In this document: positions 1 through 11,288 of the stretch, one piece after another | Position numbering within the stretch: the stretch's first letter is position 1 | Layout: each line of letters starts with the position of its first letter | DNA from: Tubulanus polymorphus | Lineage: Eukaryota > Nemertea > Palaeonemertea > Tubulaniformes > Tubulanidae | Assembly: GCF_964204645.1 (NCBI RefSeq) | Contig: NC_134029.1 | Location: 4,349,001-4,413,000, forward strand | Length of the DNA: 64,000 nt | Direction of reading: 5' to 3' | Position numbers and translations under genes: made by a program | The notes under the pieces: generated by a model | What the model was told of the DNA's origin: nothing | The model's database searches: none | The model's input: the letters and a program-made list of their open reading frames with translations, nothing else

Positions 1-443
1 TCACTTTCAGACGGGTGGGGCTGAAGTGGCCGATCTCGTGATATATTCAACTATGTAACGAACTGCCTGTGATTGAACTGCAACCACTTTCAACGAAACT
101 CAGAACATGTTCTTGATCTCGTGATATCTTGAACTCTGTAAAGAACTACCTGTAAAATGACTTCATTCGTTTCTTACACTTGGTGAAATCATCATTTCCG
201 TTGTTTCCATACATCAAGGAAAATCAAGTTGATGAAACTCAAAACACGTAGTTGGGAATAACCGCAACAAAGTAGAAATACACTTCATGAAACTTTCTAG
301 ATTAACTCTAGATGATACAAACCTATCTACTGATAACGCGGTTTTGATTTCTTTGAAATAGTTCCGAAATATAAATCTGCGTTGTGTTTGAAATTGGTAG
401 ATTAGACATGAAAAAAATAAACTACCTCGTTAATCTAACTGAA
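1..443. other. left-edge non-coding sequence
   Basis: No coding exon is recognised. Positions about 30-155 contain an imperfect direct repeat in which a block beginning GATCTCGTGATAT and ending near GAACTACCTGT occurs twice about 85 bases apart. The left arm of the large inverted duplication begins near 445. Confidence 0.5.
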
Positions 444-449
444 TTTATT
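444..449 (-). terminator. AATAAA polyadenylation signal, copy A
   Basis: TTTATT on the plus strand reads AATAAA on the minus strand, about 50 bases beyond the copy A stop codon. The corresponding place after copy C has lost this hexamer. Confidence 0.5.
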
Positions 450-497
450 TTCAAATTCAAATTTCGTACAATCAAATGGTAAATTGCGGAAGATCAT

Positions 498-2571
498 TTA
501 GAATGCAACCCAGTCCTTGTAGTTGAATTTGTCTGAGCCGGGATCTTCGCAGTCTTTCTTGATGCAGACCATGTGATTTAGAGCAGTAGGATTATCTGTG
601 ATAAAATATGAAATATCCATTCACTTCCATCAATACAAACGTTTTACAATACATTCAACTATGGCTATTGATACTATGTATATAGAAATTATCTCGACCA
701 GTAAACATTTCGAAGATAGTGCAAAAAATTTACTTTGCCATTCTTTGTCTTGACAGTAAGCTTGACGAATGTTCACGATATCGAAATAACTTGATGAAGG
801 TTTTTGTCTGTACATAGCGACAATATCAGGCTCCTTTTCGCCGAGTTCGGTCAGTTTTGTGTTGACTTTCTCAACGATATTTTCCTTTAGGACAAAATTC
901 TTCTTCGTGTAAACTCTCAAAGCGGACATTATGTTATACGGAGTATTGAAGTAAAAGCTGTCGTCTGGGAACTTCGCCATCAGTTTTTGAGCTCCGCTAC
1001 CTACGTAATGGTAGATTAGTTTTTATATTTTGAAGATCATCTGTCATATGCAAGAAAGATCGTTAGGCCTAACAGGTTTAATGTCTATCACTATGCCTAC
1101 AATATGGTAGGCTAATAGGTAAAATTTCAAATGATATGTTTTTTATTAGAATTTCGCCAGTAAGGTATTTTTATGGATTATGAGGCTATTCCTTGATATT
1201 TCGGAGACCAACTGATAACGAAACGACGTTAGGCTTAAGTGTAATGCTTATCACTATGCAACCAGTAAATTTCGTTCCTGCGTATGCTTGAGATAGAAGT
1301 TATGCAATACATCTAAAATTACGTACAATTTACCCAGCCCTTCATGCTCGTGTCAACAAATGTATCCCGTATCGGTCTATTAGTCTGTTTCATCAGTCCA
1401 AGTCGTTTGAACATAGCGCTGTTGAAGCCATCCTGGTCTTTCAGTAAATTACACGAGCCTTTGTAGGTGGACGTGAGACGAATTTCGTTAAATCTACTGC
1501 CGGCATTTCCACTGTAATACGACCCACAGTAGGTACTGAAAATGGAGGAATGAATCTAAGTTCCTTTGATCTGTATGTTGACGTTAATGGAAGATTTTTT
1601 TTGTAAATGCAAAATCTAAGACATTTTGTTTTAAGTCTATCAATGATATAGAAAACAAAAATACTAACCTTGACATTTTAAATGTGATGAAACTGTTGTT
1701 TGGAGTCCGCTTTTCAGATTTCAGCCTGAAACCGATGCAAGATTTCGTGCTGTCCTGTATTTTACCGATTAGCTTTTTGAAACGGTTTAATCGCCTTTTC
1801 AGATCGGTCACATTCGCTTCCGCTAGAAGGTAAAACACGGGATCATATTTCAATCAAATGACAGGAAGGAAGGAATATCCCCAAAATATATACGATATCA
1901 TTCTATAGGAACAATGAATGCAAACAACTATACATTTTCTTCAAACACTTACAGAATTCACCCTCAAGGATATACTCAACTCGAGAGGCATCACCCCAAA
2001 GTTTTTGTTTGTGATCAGGATTATAGCTTTCAGAAACCTATAAATATAGTTGCACTTCATTCTACTTCTTTACATCATTACGCAAATTCAGCGAGAGCAA
2101 AAATTAGAAATCACTTATTTTTTGAATATATCAACACAGATGGCGCTTTGAAATACTAAGTTCATTTCGAAAGGCTCAGAACATTACTAAAACTTATATA
2201 ATCTATTCAATTTATCATATCTATAACTAGAAATGATATATTTTATTAAACAAAACAATAGCTTAGATCTGAATATATTGAAATGAATAAAAAAGAAAAG
2301 AATTCGTCATGTAGGGGAGGAAAAAAGGTTACTCCAAACATATCTGAAAGCTTAGCCATTTTGAAAAAAATCGGAAATCTAAAGCACGCATTCAAAACAA
2401 ACAAATGCTGGAAGAAGAAACACAATGACAAACATAGAATTTGTCTCGAGGTAGAAATAGTCCATGCCCTCATGAATATGGTACCAGAATAATATGATCA
2501 TTTGAAAATACCTGATAAATGCAGAACAGAGCGAGCACGGCGGCGAGAACGTGGACAGATTCCATCTTCAT
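498..2571 (-). CDS. secreted cysteine-containing protein, copy A (six exons)
   Basis: I do not recognise the family. Coding exons on the minus strand are 2512-2571, 1953-2037, 1669-1822, 1327-1535, 734-1000 and 498-595. All junctions are GT-AG and in phase, giving 290 codons plus stop. The first exon encodes a hydrophobic leader (MKMESVHVLAAVLALFC) typical of a signal peptide, so the product is probably secreted. The mature part has scattered cysteines, including a YCGSYY motif in exon 4 and a CxxxxCED segment near the end (from VCIKKDCEDP), and finishes in KDWVAF. Exon 2 is 85 bases, three longer than in copy C, and is the most divergent exon (SESYNPDHKQ against SGYNPDARQ). Other differences are single substitutions, such as serine for proline beside the exon 4 cysteine. 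No frame-disrupting change was seen, so it looks functional. Confidence 0.78.
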
Positions 2572-2967
2572 CTATCGAATGATTTCAACTACGAAGATCT
2601 TCACCTTTTATGCAAATCGCATACTACATGCCTACTTAATGCTAAGCCGTACTTCAACAGATTATTTTGTGCGAATTGCTAAATATAAATCAGTTAATCC
2701 TGCATTTCTTGTCAAACTGAATAACACCAGGCTCTTTTTGATACTTAAAGGTATTATTGCAACCCCGGTGAAACAAGTAGGCCTCTTTCGTCCAATTCAT
2801 TAAATAAACGTATTTTCGAATTCGTCGTTATTCATCATAATTTCTGTTCAGCGCATGGCTTCATGCCACAACAAAACTAAATTAGTACATACGGAATCCA
2901 TTTTGAATGAATCAACAGAAATTGACAGATTGAGAATCATTACACACGAGCATAATCGAATAGAATC

Positions 2968-3443
2968 TTACAACAAATGATTGTTCATCAACTCTAAAAA
3001 CGGACATTCTGTAATACACGGGGTACAGAAGTAAAAGTTGTCATATGGGAACTTCGCCAACAGTTTTCGAGCTCCGCTGCCTACAATATAATCGGTTACT
3101 TCGCGCGATGTTTAAGGAGGGCACCCTGCAGAAGTAATTGTAACTTTGTCCAGTGTTTCACGCAGAGTACGGTGTTTATATGACTGACGAAATTTTAGAT
3201 TATTTCACCAAAACGGCCTTTGTTAATGATTTAGATACGTAGAAGTTATATACGCTAAACTTACGTACAATTTACACAACCCTTCATGCTCGTTTCAACA
3301 AAGGTATCTCGTATAGGTCTGTTAGTCTGTTTCATCATTCGTTTGAACATAGCGCTGTTGAAGCCATCCTGGTCTTTCAGTAAATTACACGGGCCTTTGT
3401 AGGTGGATGTGGACAGATTCCACCATCTATTGAATGATTTCAA
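2968..3443 (-). pseudogene. chimeric, shortened third copy (copy B) of the secreted-protein gene
   Basis: Two exon remnants are present on the minus strand. 3269-3443 matches the second half of exon 4, but its upstream side is fused directly to the 5' leader and start region of exon 1, so exons 2 and 3 and the signal peptide are missing. 2968-3080 matches the start of exon 5. The exon 4 donor (T|GTACGT) and exon 5 acceptor (TGTAG|GC) survive and keep phase, so a 95-residue reading frame starting MKSFNRWWNL is still open. Compared with the intact copies it lacks two codons in the MFKR-LGL segment, replaces tryptophan by cysteine near the exon 4 end, and diverges after FPYDNFYF into a different tail. 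With no leader it is more likely a relic than a working gene. Confidence 0.6.
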
Positions 3444-3788
3444 CTACGGGAATTTATCTTTTATGCAAATCGCACCCTAAAACTTGTTACTTAAATAATT
3501 AGGATTCGAAACGATTTTCAATTCAATAAATATCAAGTGCTTTCGAACCACAATACATGCACACGGCGAACAACGATTTCACTGAGACAAATTTAAAAAC
3601 AAAATAAATCGGTAATTTTGATTTCTATCAAACAATGCAACACCAGGTCCTTTTGGAGACCCGGAATTTCTTTTTACCAAATCAAACCAGAGAGTGAATA
3701 AATTCAGAATACATCGATATTTACCCTAATGATATTACAATATTGAAAAATCGGGTTAAGCCCGTTTCAATCGATTAAACACTACTAT

Positions 3789-4430
3789 AACACCAGGCTC
3801 TTGTTTGGGGGAAAGCATTCAGCTATTCCCGCAAATAATGTCGGTTAAGCCTTTGAAAGATCTTATCAATAAATACAAATCCTCGAATGCATTTAGCTCA
3901 ACAGCCGGCCATATTTCTACCATCTATATGTATATAATACCAAATATACATAAATCGTATTTTGATACGTATATCGTTAAGAGATACACTTTGCTTTCCT
4001 CCTTATAATTGTTGTTAGGGTTTTCTGCTTTTTCACAGAATAACTAATGTTGCTTTCCGTCGGAATAAAAATGATGATGATAATCACTATTAATCATGAT
4101 CATTAGTAATGATAATGATAATAGTAATCATTTATGATTTCATTTCCCCTTTTCAAGCACCCCAAAAGTCAATTAAAAACCTAAGGCTCCTAAACTGCTA
4201 GATGGATTTCTACCCCATCTTCTAGGATTTTACTTTAAGCCCAATACCTAATAAAGCAAACCGATAGGTGTCAACGTGATGGCTCCATGTAAACAATTTG
4301 AGGCCAAGCTCCATAATTACACGTATTGTGACAATTATCTTTAGTGGCTTGGATCATGGACGTATAAATTTTGAAAAAATTCGGACATCTAAAGCAAGCA
4401 TTCAAAACAAACAAGGGCCTGGTGTTAGTA
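3789..4430. mobile_element. small element bounded by 17-18 bp inverted repeats
   Basis: TAACACCAGGCTCTTGTTT at 3789 is mirrored by AAACAAGGGCCTGGTGTTA ending at 4430, one mismatch apart. The interior is about 640 bases, AT-rich, with a GATAAT-type simple repeat at 4070-4130 and no convincing gene. Related termini occur nearby at about 2722, 3642 and 4540. It resembles a non-autonomous DNA transposon; no clear target-site duplication was identified. Confidence 0.4.
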
Positions 4431-4667
4431 TGTGTTCAAAAGATGGCAATGAGCTTAACCGATTTAGACCCGGATCGATGTAGATCTAGATTCATTCTGA
4501 ATGTGCTAGCCTAGTTTTTAAGGTTTTCCGGTCTTTAAAAGGGCCGGGTGTTACATTGTTCGATAGAAAATCACTTTCTGTTGATCCAATAATCGTTATT
4601 CAGAAGCATAAGTATGAGGGTCCGATTCGCATAAAAGAAGTTGAAATTATTTGAAATCATTCGATAG

Positions 4668-6903
4668 ATGAAGATGGAATCTGTCCACGTTTTCGCCGCC
4701 GTGCTCGCTCTGTTCTGCGTTTATCAGGTATTTTCAAATGATTATATTATTCTGGTACCGTAGCCACTAGGGCATGGACTATTTCCACCTTGTGACAAAT
4801 TCTATGTGCTTGTCTTTCCTCCTCCAGCATTTGTTTGTTTTGAATGCTTGCATGCTTGCTTGCTTGCGATTTTTTTCAAAATGGCTAAGCATTCGGATAT
4901 GTTTGGAGTAACCCTTTCTCCTTCTCAACGAGTTCTTGCATTTTATTAATTCTAATATATTCAGATCTAAGCTATTGTTTTTTTTTCTATATAATATATG
5001 ATTTCTAAGTATAAATATTATTAGTTAAATAAATTATATAAATTTCAGTAATGTTCTGTGCATTTTGAAATGAACTTAGTATTTCAAACCGCCATCCGTT
5101 CTGATATATTCAAAAATAAAGTGATCTCTACTTTTTGCTCTCGCTGAATTTGCGTGATGATGATAAGTAAAATTAAGTGCAACTATATTCATGTTTAATG
5201 GCAAGTTAAACAAATTATACAAGTTTCACTAATTATCAAAGCATTTCGAAATGACCTATGTATTTCTAAACAGTCAATTCCGTGCTGATGTATTGAAAAA
5301 TGAATGACCTGTAATTTGCGTAATGATGATAAGAATTAGAATAAAGTGCAACTATATATTCATAGGTTTCTGGCTATAATCCTGATGCCAGACAGAAGCT
5401 GTGGGGCGATGCCTCTCGAGTTGAGTATATCCTTGAGGGTGAATTCTGTAAGTGTTTGAAGAAAATGTATAGTTGTTTGCATTCATTGGTTTCTGTAAAA
5501 TGATATCGTATATATTTTGGGGATATTCCTTCCTTCCTGTCATTTGATTGAAATATGATCCCGTGTTTTACCTTCTAGCGGAAGCGAATGTGACCGATCT
5601 GAAAAGGCGATTAAACGGTTTCAAAAAGCTAATCGGTAAAATACAGGACAGCACGAAATCTTGCATCGGTTTCAGGCCGAAATCTGAAAAGCGGACTCCA
5701 AAAAACAGTTTCATCACATTTAAAATGTCAAGGTTAGTATTTTTGTTTTCTATATCATAGATAGACTTATAACAAAATGTCTTAGATTTTGCATTCAAAA
5801 AAATCTTCCATTAACGTCAACATACAGATCAAAGGAACTTAGATTCAATCCTCCATTTTCAGTACCTACTGTGGGTCGTATTACAGTGGAAATGCCGGCA
5901 GTAGATTTAACGAAATTCGTCTCACGTCCACCTACAAAGGCCCGTGTAATTTACTGAAAGACCAGGATGGCTTCAACAGCGCTATGTTCAAACGACTTGG
6001 ACTGATGAAACAGACTAATAGACCGATACGGGATACATTTGTTGACACGAGCATGAAGGGCTGGGTAAATTGTACGTAATTTTAGATGTATTGCATAACG
6101 TCTATCTCAAGCATACGCAGGAACGAAATTTACTGGTTGCATAGTGATAAGCATTTCACCTAAGCCTAACGTCGTTTCGTTATCAGTTGGTCTCCGAAAT
6201 ATCAAGGAATAGCCTCATAATCCATAAAAATACCTTATTGGCGAAAGTCTAATAAAAAAACATATCATTTGAAATTTTACCTATTAACCTACCATATTGT
6301 AGGCATAGTGATAGACATTAAACCTGTTAGGCCTAACGATCTTTCTTGCATATGACAGATGATCTTCAAAATATAAAAACTAATCTACCATTACGTAGGT
6401 AGCGGAGCTCAAAAACTGATGGCGAAGTTCCCAGACGACAGCTTTTACTTCAATACTCCGTATAACATAATGTCCGCTTTGAGAGTTTACACGAAGAAGA
6501 ATTTTGTCCTAAAGGAAAATATCGTTGAGAAAGTCAACACAAAACTGACCGAACTCGGCGAAAAGGAGCCTGATATTGTCGCTATGTACAGACAAAAACC
6601 TTCATCAAGTTATTTCGATATCGTGAACATTCGTCAAGCTTACTGTCAAGACAAAGAATGGCAAAGTAAATTTTTTGCACTATCTTCGAAATGTTTACTG
6701 GTCGAGATAATTTCTATATACATAGTATCAATAGCCATAGTTGAATGTATTGTAAAACGTTTGTTTTGATGGTTAAGTGAATGGATATTTCATATTTTAT
6801 CACAGATAATCCTACTGCTCTAAATCACATGGTCTGCATCATGGAAGACTGCGAAGATCCTGGCTCAGACAAATTCAACTACAAGGACTGGGTTGCATTC
6901 TAA
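4668..6903 (+). CDS. secreted cysteine-containing protein, copy C (six exons)
   Basis: Exons are 4668-4727, 5366-5447, 5579-5732, 5863-6071, 6399-6665 and 6806-6903, with intron phases 0, 1, 2, 1, 1. They total 870 bases (289 residues plus stop). The start is the ATG opening a 20-residue hydrophobic leader ending FCVYQ, read as a signal peptide. The mature chain carries cysteines in the segments KSCIGF, TYCGSYYSG, KGPCNLL, VNCSGAQ, AYCQDK and MVCIMEDCEDP, and lysine-rich helical-looking stretches in exons 3 and 5. No transmembrane segment or GPI signal is visible. The family is unknown to me. It is the divergently oriented partner of copy A, with starts about 2.1 kb apart, so the two may share upstream control sequence (inference). 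Confidence 0.8.
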
Positions 6904-7078
6904 ATAATCTTCCGCAATTTACCATTTGATTGTACGGAATTTGAATTTAAAGATAAGAATTTGAGACCATCGATTCCGACGATATCAACTACAAGAAGTT
7001 TTGACGACGGTTGCTTTCTAATTGATCGCTGTGCACAATCATTTGCAGTTAAATTGTACGTCCTTTGAATTCAGATAG

Positions 7079-7084
7079 AATAAA
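7079..7084 (+). terminator. AATAAA polyadenylation signal, copy C
   Basis: AATAAA lies about 176 bases beyond the copy C stop codon and is the nearest good match downstream. Confidence 0.55.
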
Positions 7085-8480
7085 GTTTTGAAAGCGTTTA
7101 AATCCTTAAAAATGTTATGATTGTGTGATAATGATAATGTTTTATACACGATTCTCATTGGGTCTTAGTGGTATGGATCCACACAGCGCGCGAAACAGAA
7201 TTGAGCTGGAAGTACTAATTAAAAATTGCTATCAACGCTGACTTCGACACGTGCGCACACACAAGCAAACTTGTAGCTCATATTAACTTTTTTTGGATCT
7301 ATATTTCAGCAAACGTAATAATAATTCACTCTCTAGTAAATGGAAACCACCTTACCCAGCATGCAAGTCACAAACTCAACACCGCAAAAATGGATTTTTG
7401 AAGGACAGAATGAATATCAATTTATCAGTATCGCTTAGACCCAGAAAATTTGTGACGCTTTCAAGTTTTTGGAAAAGCGGATATCTTATGTCCTGGTAAC
7501 CGGGCATTCGAGGAGGTTACAATATCTTTCAGTTGCAATTTGTGGTGGGTGACATCTAATTCGAAACTCAATTATCCTTGAAAAGACATCCATAGGAGAC
7601 ACAGTGGAATCAGCCCTTATTTGTAAACTTTCGAAATCCAACTTATCTACCATCTCCGGCCACATAATCAATTACCGTATTATCTAGAGATATCAACACT
7701 CTCTACTAGATTTTGGTTAATGTCACTTTGTGTCACACTGCTTTCTCCGTCCTCTTCTACCCCCCCCCCCCGTTACATAATTTGTATTCATCCTGAATTT
7801 TGTGGTTTCTACGGGACGGTACCCCCGATTGTTTTCATCTGTCACTTGTTCTGTTTACATTTATTCTGACACATCGCTTTTGTTTATGTCCTGTAAGTTT
7901 ATATGGTGCATACATTACTTCTGTTTTCTGTTCATTCCACCTGATGATGGCCGTTAGCCAACAGTCGAAGCGTTGCAGTTTCGTTTTAATAGATTATTTC
8001 ATATACAATTCGAATTGTGCGACTTTTTCCGTCAACAACTGTCAACGGGCCCAGTGTGAAGTGTAAAGTCGTATTGGTTTTGCCATTGAATCATCATCAC
8101 ATAATCATGTCTTCCGAACGTGTAAAAGTTTGCCGGTGGACCATGCAGTTGGTGGGATTATTTATTGGGTTGAAAAAAGAAGTACATTGCAAGGATAAAA
8201 CACAGGGGCTCGGATCTGAGTTGTAGGTAGTATAAAAACTGTTGATTAACAGACACTGGATTAACAGATTATCGTTTTTACACTACCTATTTTACAACTC
8301 CATTGGGATCCCTGGGAGAAACTGATTGGACAACAGCAAAGCCCACGGCCCAGTTTCATAAAAAGGTTGAACACTTAAATCGATTTAATTTCTTCATTAA
8401 TTCAGTTTATCTTAAGTCGATTTAGGCCTTTATCCAGGAGTTGCTATATTAAACTCAACAAATTTCAAAATCAATCATAT
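7085..8480. other. intergenic sequence with hairpin and homopolymer
   Basis: No supported gene. A run of C occurs at about 7762-7773. At 8216-8302 an imperfect inverted repeat (GAGTTGTAGGTAGTATAAAAAC and its near mirror ending ACAACTC) forms a fold-back of about 85 bases. Around 7938-7980 the string CACCTGATGATGGCC followed by CAGTCGAAGCGTTG resembles a motif common at ends of retroelements. Confidence 0.5.
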
Positions 8481-10950
8481 TTATTCTCATACAACAATTA
8501 TACAAAATGCCAGGAGTGCTCGAGGAATTATAATGTAAGCTCCTCAAACACGTGAACTTTCAAAAACAACTAGTCCAACCACCACATAAATGAGAGTTTA
8601 TACGCCCATGGTCCAACCACAGACTCTAAAACAAAAAAGTATGTGGCCCAACCATGGACTCAATTGTCCATGGCCCCCGCACTAAAACCAGAGATAAACC
8701 TGGCCAAATACTCGTAGCGTAGGATTAAGCACTCAATCTGATTTACATTTTTACATCATTTTATTTTCACATATCAAATTATTAACTTTTAGATTATTTT
8801 CTCAAATTTTAATAGTAATCTTATTTCTATTACTATGTATGAAATTGTACTAATTTTAAAACCACAAAAGTTACATGTAAGGCATTTATAAGTCTTTATA
8901 CATGATACATTTCCACTACAGCTGATTTATACAATTTGCATCAATAGGAAAATAACAAAAATACACAAAGAATTGTAAACTTTGATCCATAAAACACCGA
9001 AAATTGGACTAGTCTGAAAGTCTAAGATTATGAATTTGACAATTCATGAGGTCAATATAACCGACACTTTGTTATATTTCATGAAATATGAATCTATCAT
9101 GTCAACTTTTCAAATTACATCTCAATTATCAAGAAAAAGCTCAACTATATTAGATGAGGGCCTTAATGAATCAGTGTTTTATGAACGATTGACATGAACA
9201 TGTCGGTTTATCCCCACAACAATAATCATACCTAAATGACAGGTATTTATGTACTTGAAGAAGTGCCTCAGTCATTTACAAAAACATGACCTGTATCTAA
9301 AAAGAAGTCTCCAATATAAAAACATTAAAACCAGAGATGAAACACAAATTCAAACTGGAAAGCTTATAATTAACTAAACAGTCTTTGATTTAATTTTCAT
9401 CAACTTTATTTTACAAGATAACTAGATTTTTGCCACCTTTGCTCAGACATGATCAAATTGGTTATTTTCTCACATGTTACATTTAATACAATGTATTTTA
9501 GAGGTATCCTCTTATAGGCAATCAACAAGATAACATTGTTCACCTGTCAATTTGAATACAGCTAGCGGCGTACAAGTTCTACCAATCTACTAATTAACAC
9601 TTCATATATCCTCATTTATCAGGAGACTGCTCCTCTATTTTCCATAAAGACCTTAATAAAAATAGTATTTTATGAACCACTGAAAAGCACCACAGTGAAA
9701 AAGTTGCCCACTCGATGCAAGGGATGAATGTGTCACAATCGCATTGCTCATGTAGGACAAGTTGATTTTTGAGGGTCAAGTGATATTATAAATATGCTTG
9801 CCCAAAGGTCAAGTGGCATTTATTCCTTAGATCAAACCCTGCAAACAATCATAAAGGTTTGTCTTTGTGACAATTCAAGATAAATCGAGTATCTTCAAAC
9901 AAATATGGTTTGACTGACAAAGCTACAGTAACTTCTTAATTATATTATTCAACTTGATAGTAGGTACAAATACAACTCTATATAAACATCAGAAATTCTT
10001 CGAGTCCAGATATTACAGGCCCCACACAGACACGGTTAAACCGATAATCAAAACCAAGCTAGGACAATTGACCAATAAAGAAGTTTCCAGTTTCTAGGCG
10101 CCATTTTGTGGCGGTCCCTCGAGGTCCCCATTGTTGCGATGATTTGCGCTAATTTTTAAAACATAAGTTTAGATTGAATATCATATAGTTCTTCAGCCCC
10201 TTGCTCGATGAACTTAAGTTATACAGCATTTTAAAGGAATTGAAATGCAGATATTTGCTGGCGATTCTTGGAATTTTTGAACGCGGTCCTTGGTTTCACA
10301 TCGTCACTGTTCTCAATTGTTGCGTTCAAAAATTCCAAGAATCACCAGCAAATATCTGCATTTCATTTCCTTTAAAATGGTGTATAAATTGATTTCGTCG
10401 AGCAAGGGACTGCAGAACTATATGATATTCAATCTAAACTTATGTTTTAAAAATGAGCGCAAATTATCGCAACAATCGGGACCTCGAGGGACCGCCACAA
10501 AATGGCGCCTAGAAACTGGAAACTTCTTTATTAGCATTGTATCCTAAAGCTATCAAGAAACTGCTGCTATTTTCGACAGGCCCTTAATTAAATCAGTATT
10601 TCATGAACCACTGAAAAGCACCAAAGTGAAATTGTTGCTATAAAACTTAACAACTGAAAAGTTTCAACATGAATGATGAAAATGTACATCGTTTTATTCA
10701 CACAACAATAATATCTTAATCGAGGAATCATCATGCAAGTTCCTAATTTACAAACATGCAAACGGTGTCACAATAACAATCTCCACCATAAATCATTAAA
10801 ACTAGAGATGAGACGCTCAGATTCACTTTGGAAATCTTAGTATCAATAATCAGTCTTAATGACATTTTCATTAACATTACTTTCACTAGAAAACTAGAAT
10901 TTTGCCAACTTTGCCCTGACTTCCATACACCTTGACATTACAAACTAAGT
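8480..10950. repeat. diverged segmental repeats in AT-rich intergenic DNA
   Basis: Blocks recur in the same order. 9652-9710 matches 10581-10640 (shared core TGAACCACTGAAAAGCACCA), with a weaker copy near 9162. 9319-9450 matches 10790-10924 (core AAAAC-AGAGATGA and a later TTTTGCCAAC-TTTGC). 8480-8530, 9200-9235 and 10690-10750 share a motif with ACAACAAT and a following GAGGAAT or equivalent. They look like old tandem duplications of a unit of very roughly 0.5-1 kb, with a palindromic element lying between them. No coding potential was found. Confidence 0.45.
10074..10532. mobile_element. 459-bp near-perfect palindrome (fold-back element)
   Basis: The arm 10074-10284 is the reverse complement of 10322-10532 with only scattered mismatches, and the loop is 37 bases. 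Outer ends read AATAAAGAAGTTTCCAG and its mirror. Inner arm ends are TTTTTGAACGC and GCGTTCAAAAA. Open frames in it are simply mirror images of each other. It has the form of a non-autonomous fold-back transposon or MITE. A transcript would form a double-stranded hairpin of about 210 base pairs. Confidence 0.8.
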
Positions 10951-11169
10951 ATTCTGACGTTTTTTCTTCCAGCTTTGAAAAGATCAACGTAATAATACAA
11001 TCAGTAACTAATCAATAACATCAATAACTAAGTTTATAGCTGTTCAATATTCTTTTAAAAAAGCAAAAAGTATTTACCAGATTTTAGACAGTAAGTCTAC
11101 CCCAGTATAACAATAAACAGTCACAGCAGTGATTGAGCGCGGCTATAGGACGGTCGATCTTTCATAACA

Positions 11170-11288
11170 GTTATTCAAAGCATTCTATCATATCAGTTAT
11201 TTTTTTAAGTGTGATCGGTTTAGTTAAGGTTTATGGTTATTTGTTTTGTTCATTACAATAACTGAGTTGATAGAATGCTTTGAATAAC
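11170..11288. repeat. inverted repeat, 31-bp arms
   Basis: GTTATTCAAAGCATTCTATC at 11170 and its mirror ending at 11288 form 31-base arms with few mismatches around a loop of about 57 bases. It is probably another small fold-back element. Confidence 0.55.

Larger units (their letters stand above)
445..6955. repeat. large inverted duplication with gene-bearing arms
   Basis: The sequence from about 445 to 2800 reappears as its reverse complement from about 4540 to 6955. The match covers exons and introns alike: the intron at 1001-1326 corresponds almost base for base to 6072-6398, and 3' flanking sequence matches just past both stop codons. The inner parts (introns 1 and 2) have diverged more and contain indels. 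The spacer of roughly 1.7 kb holds a third partial gene copy and a small inverted-repeat element. The arms carry divergently oriented copies of one gene. Near identity of the distal introns points to recent duplication or continuing gene conversion; which one is inference. Confidence 0.85.

Noticed and set aside
1914-2159. An 81-codon plus-strand open frame at copy A exon 2
   Set aside because: It is the reverse of exon 2 of the minus-strand gene; the mirrored copy appears at 5352-5543.
7930-7985. A hammerhead-ribozyme-like string CTGATGATGGCC with a downstream CGAAGC
   Set aside because: The second core box is displaced and not GAAA, and a three-stem fold could not be drawn; kept only as a retroelement-like motif.
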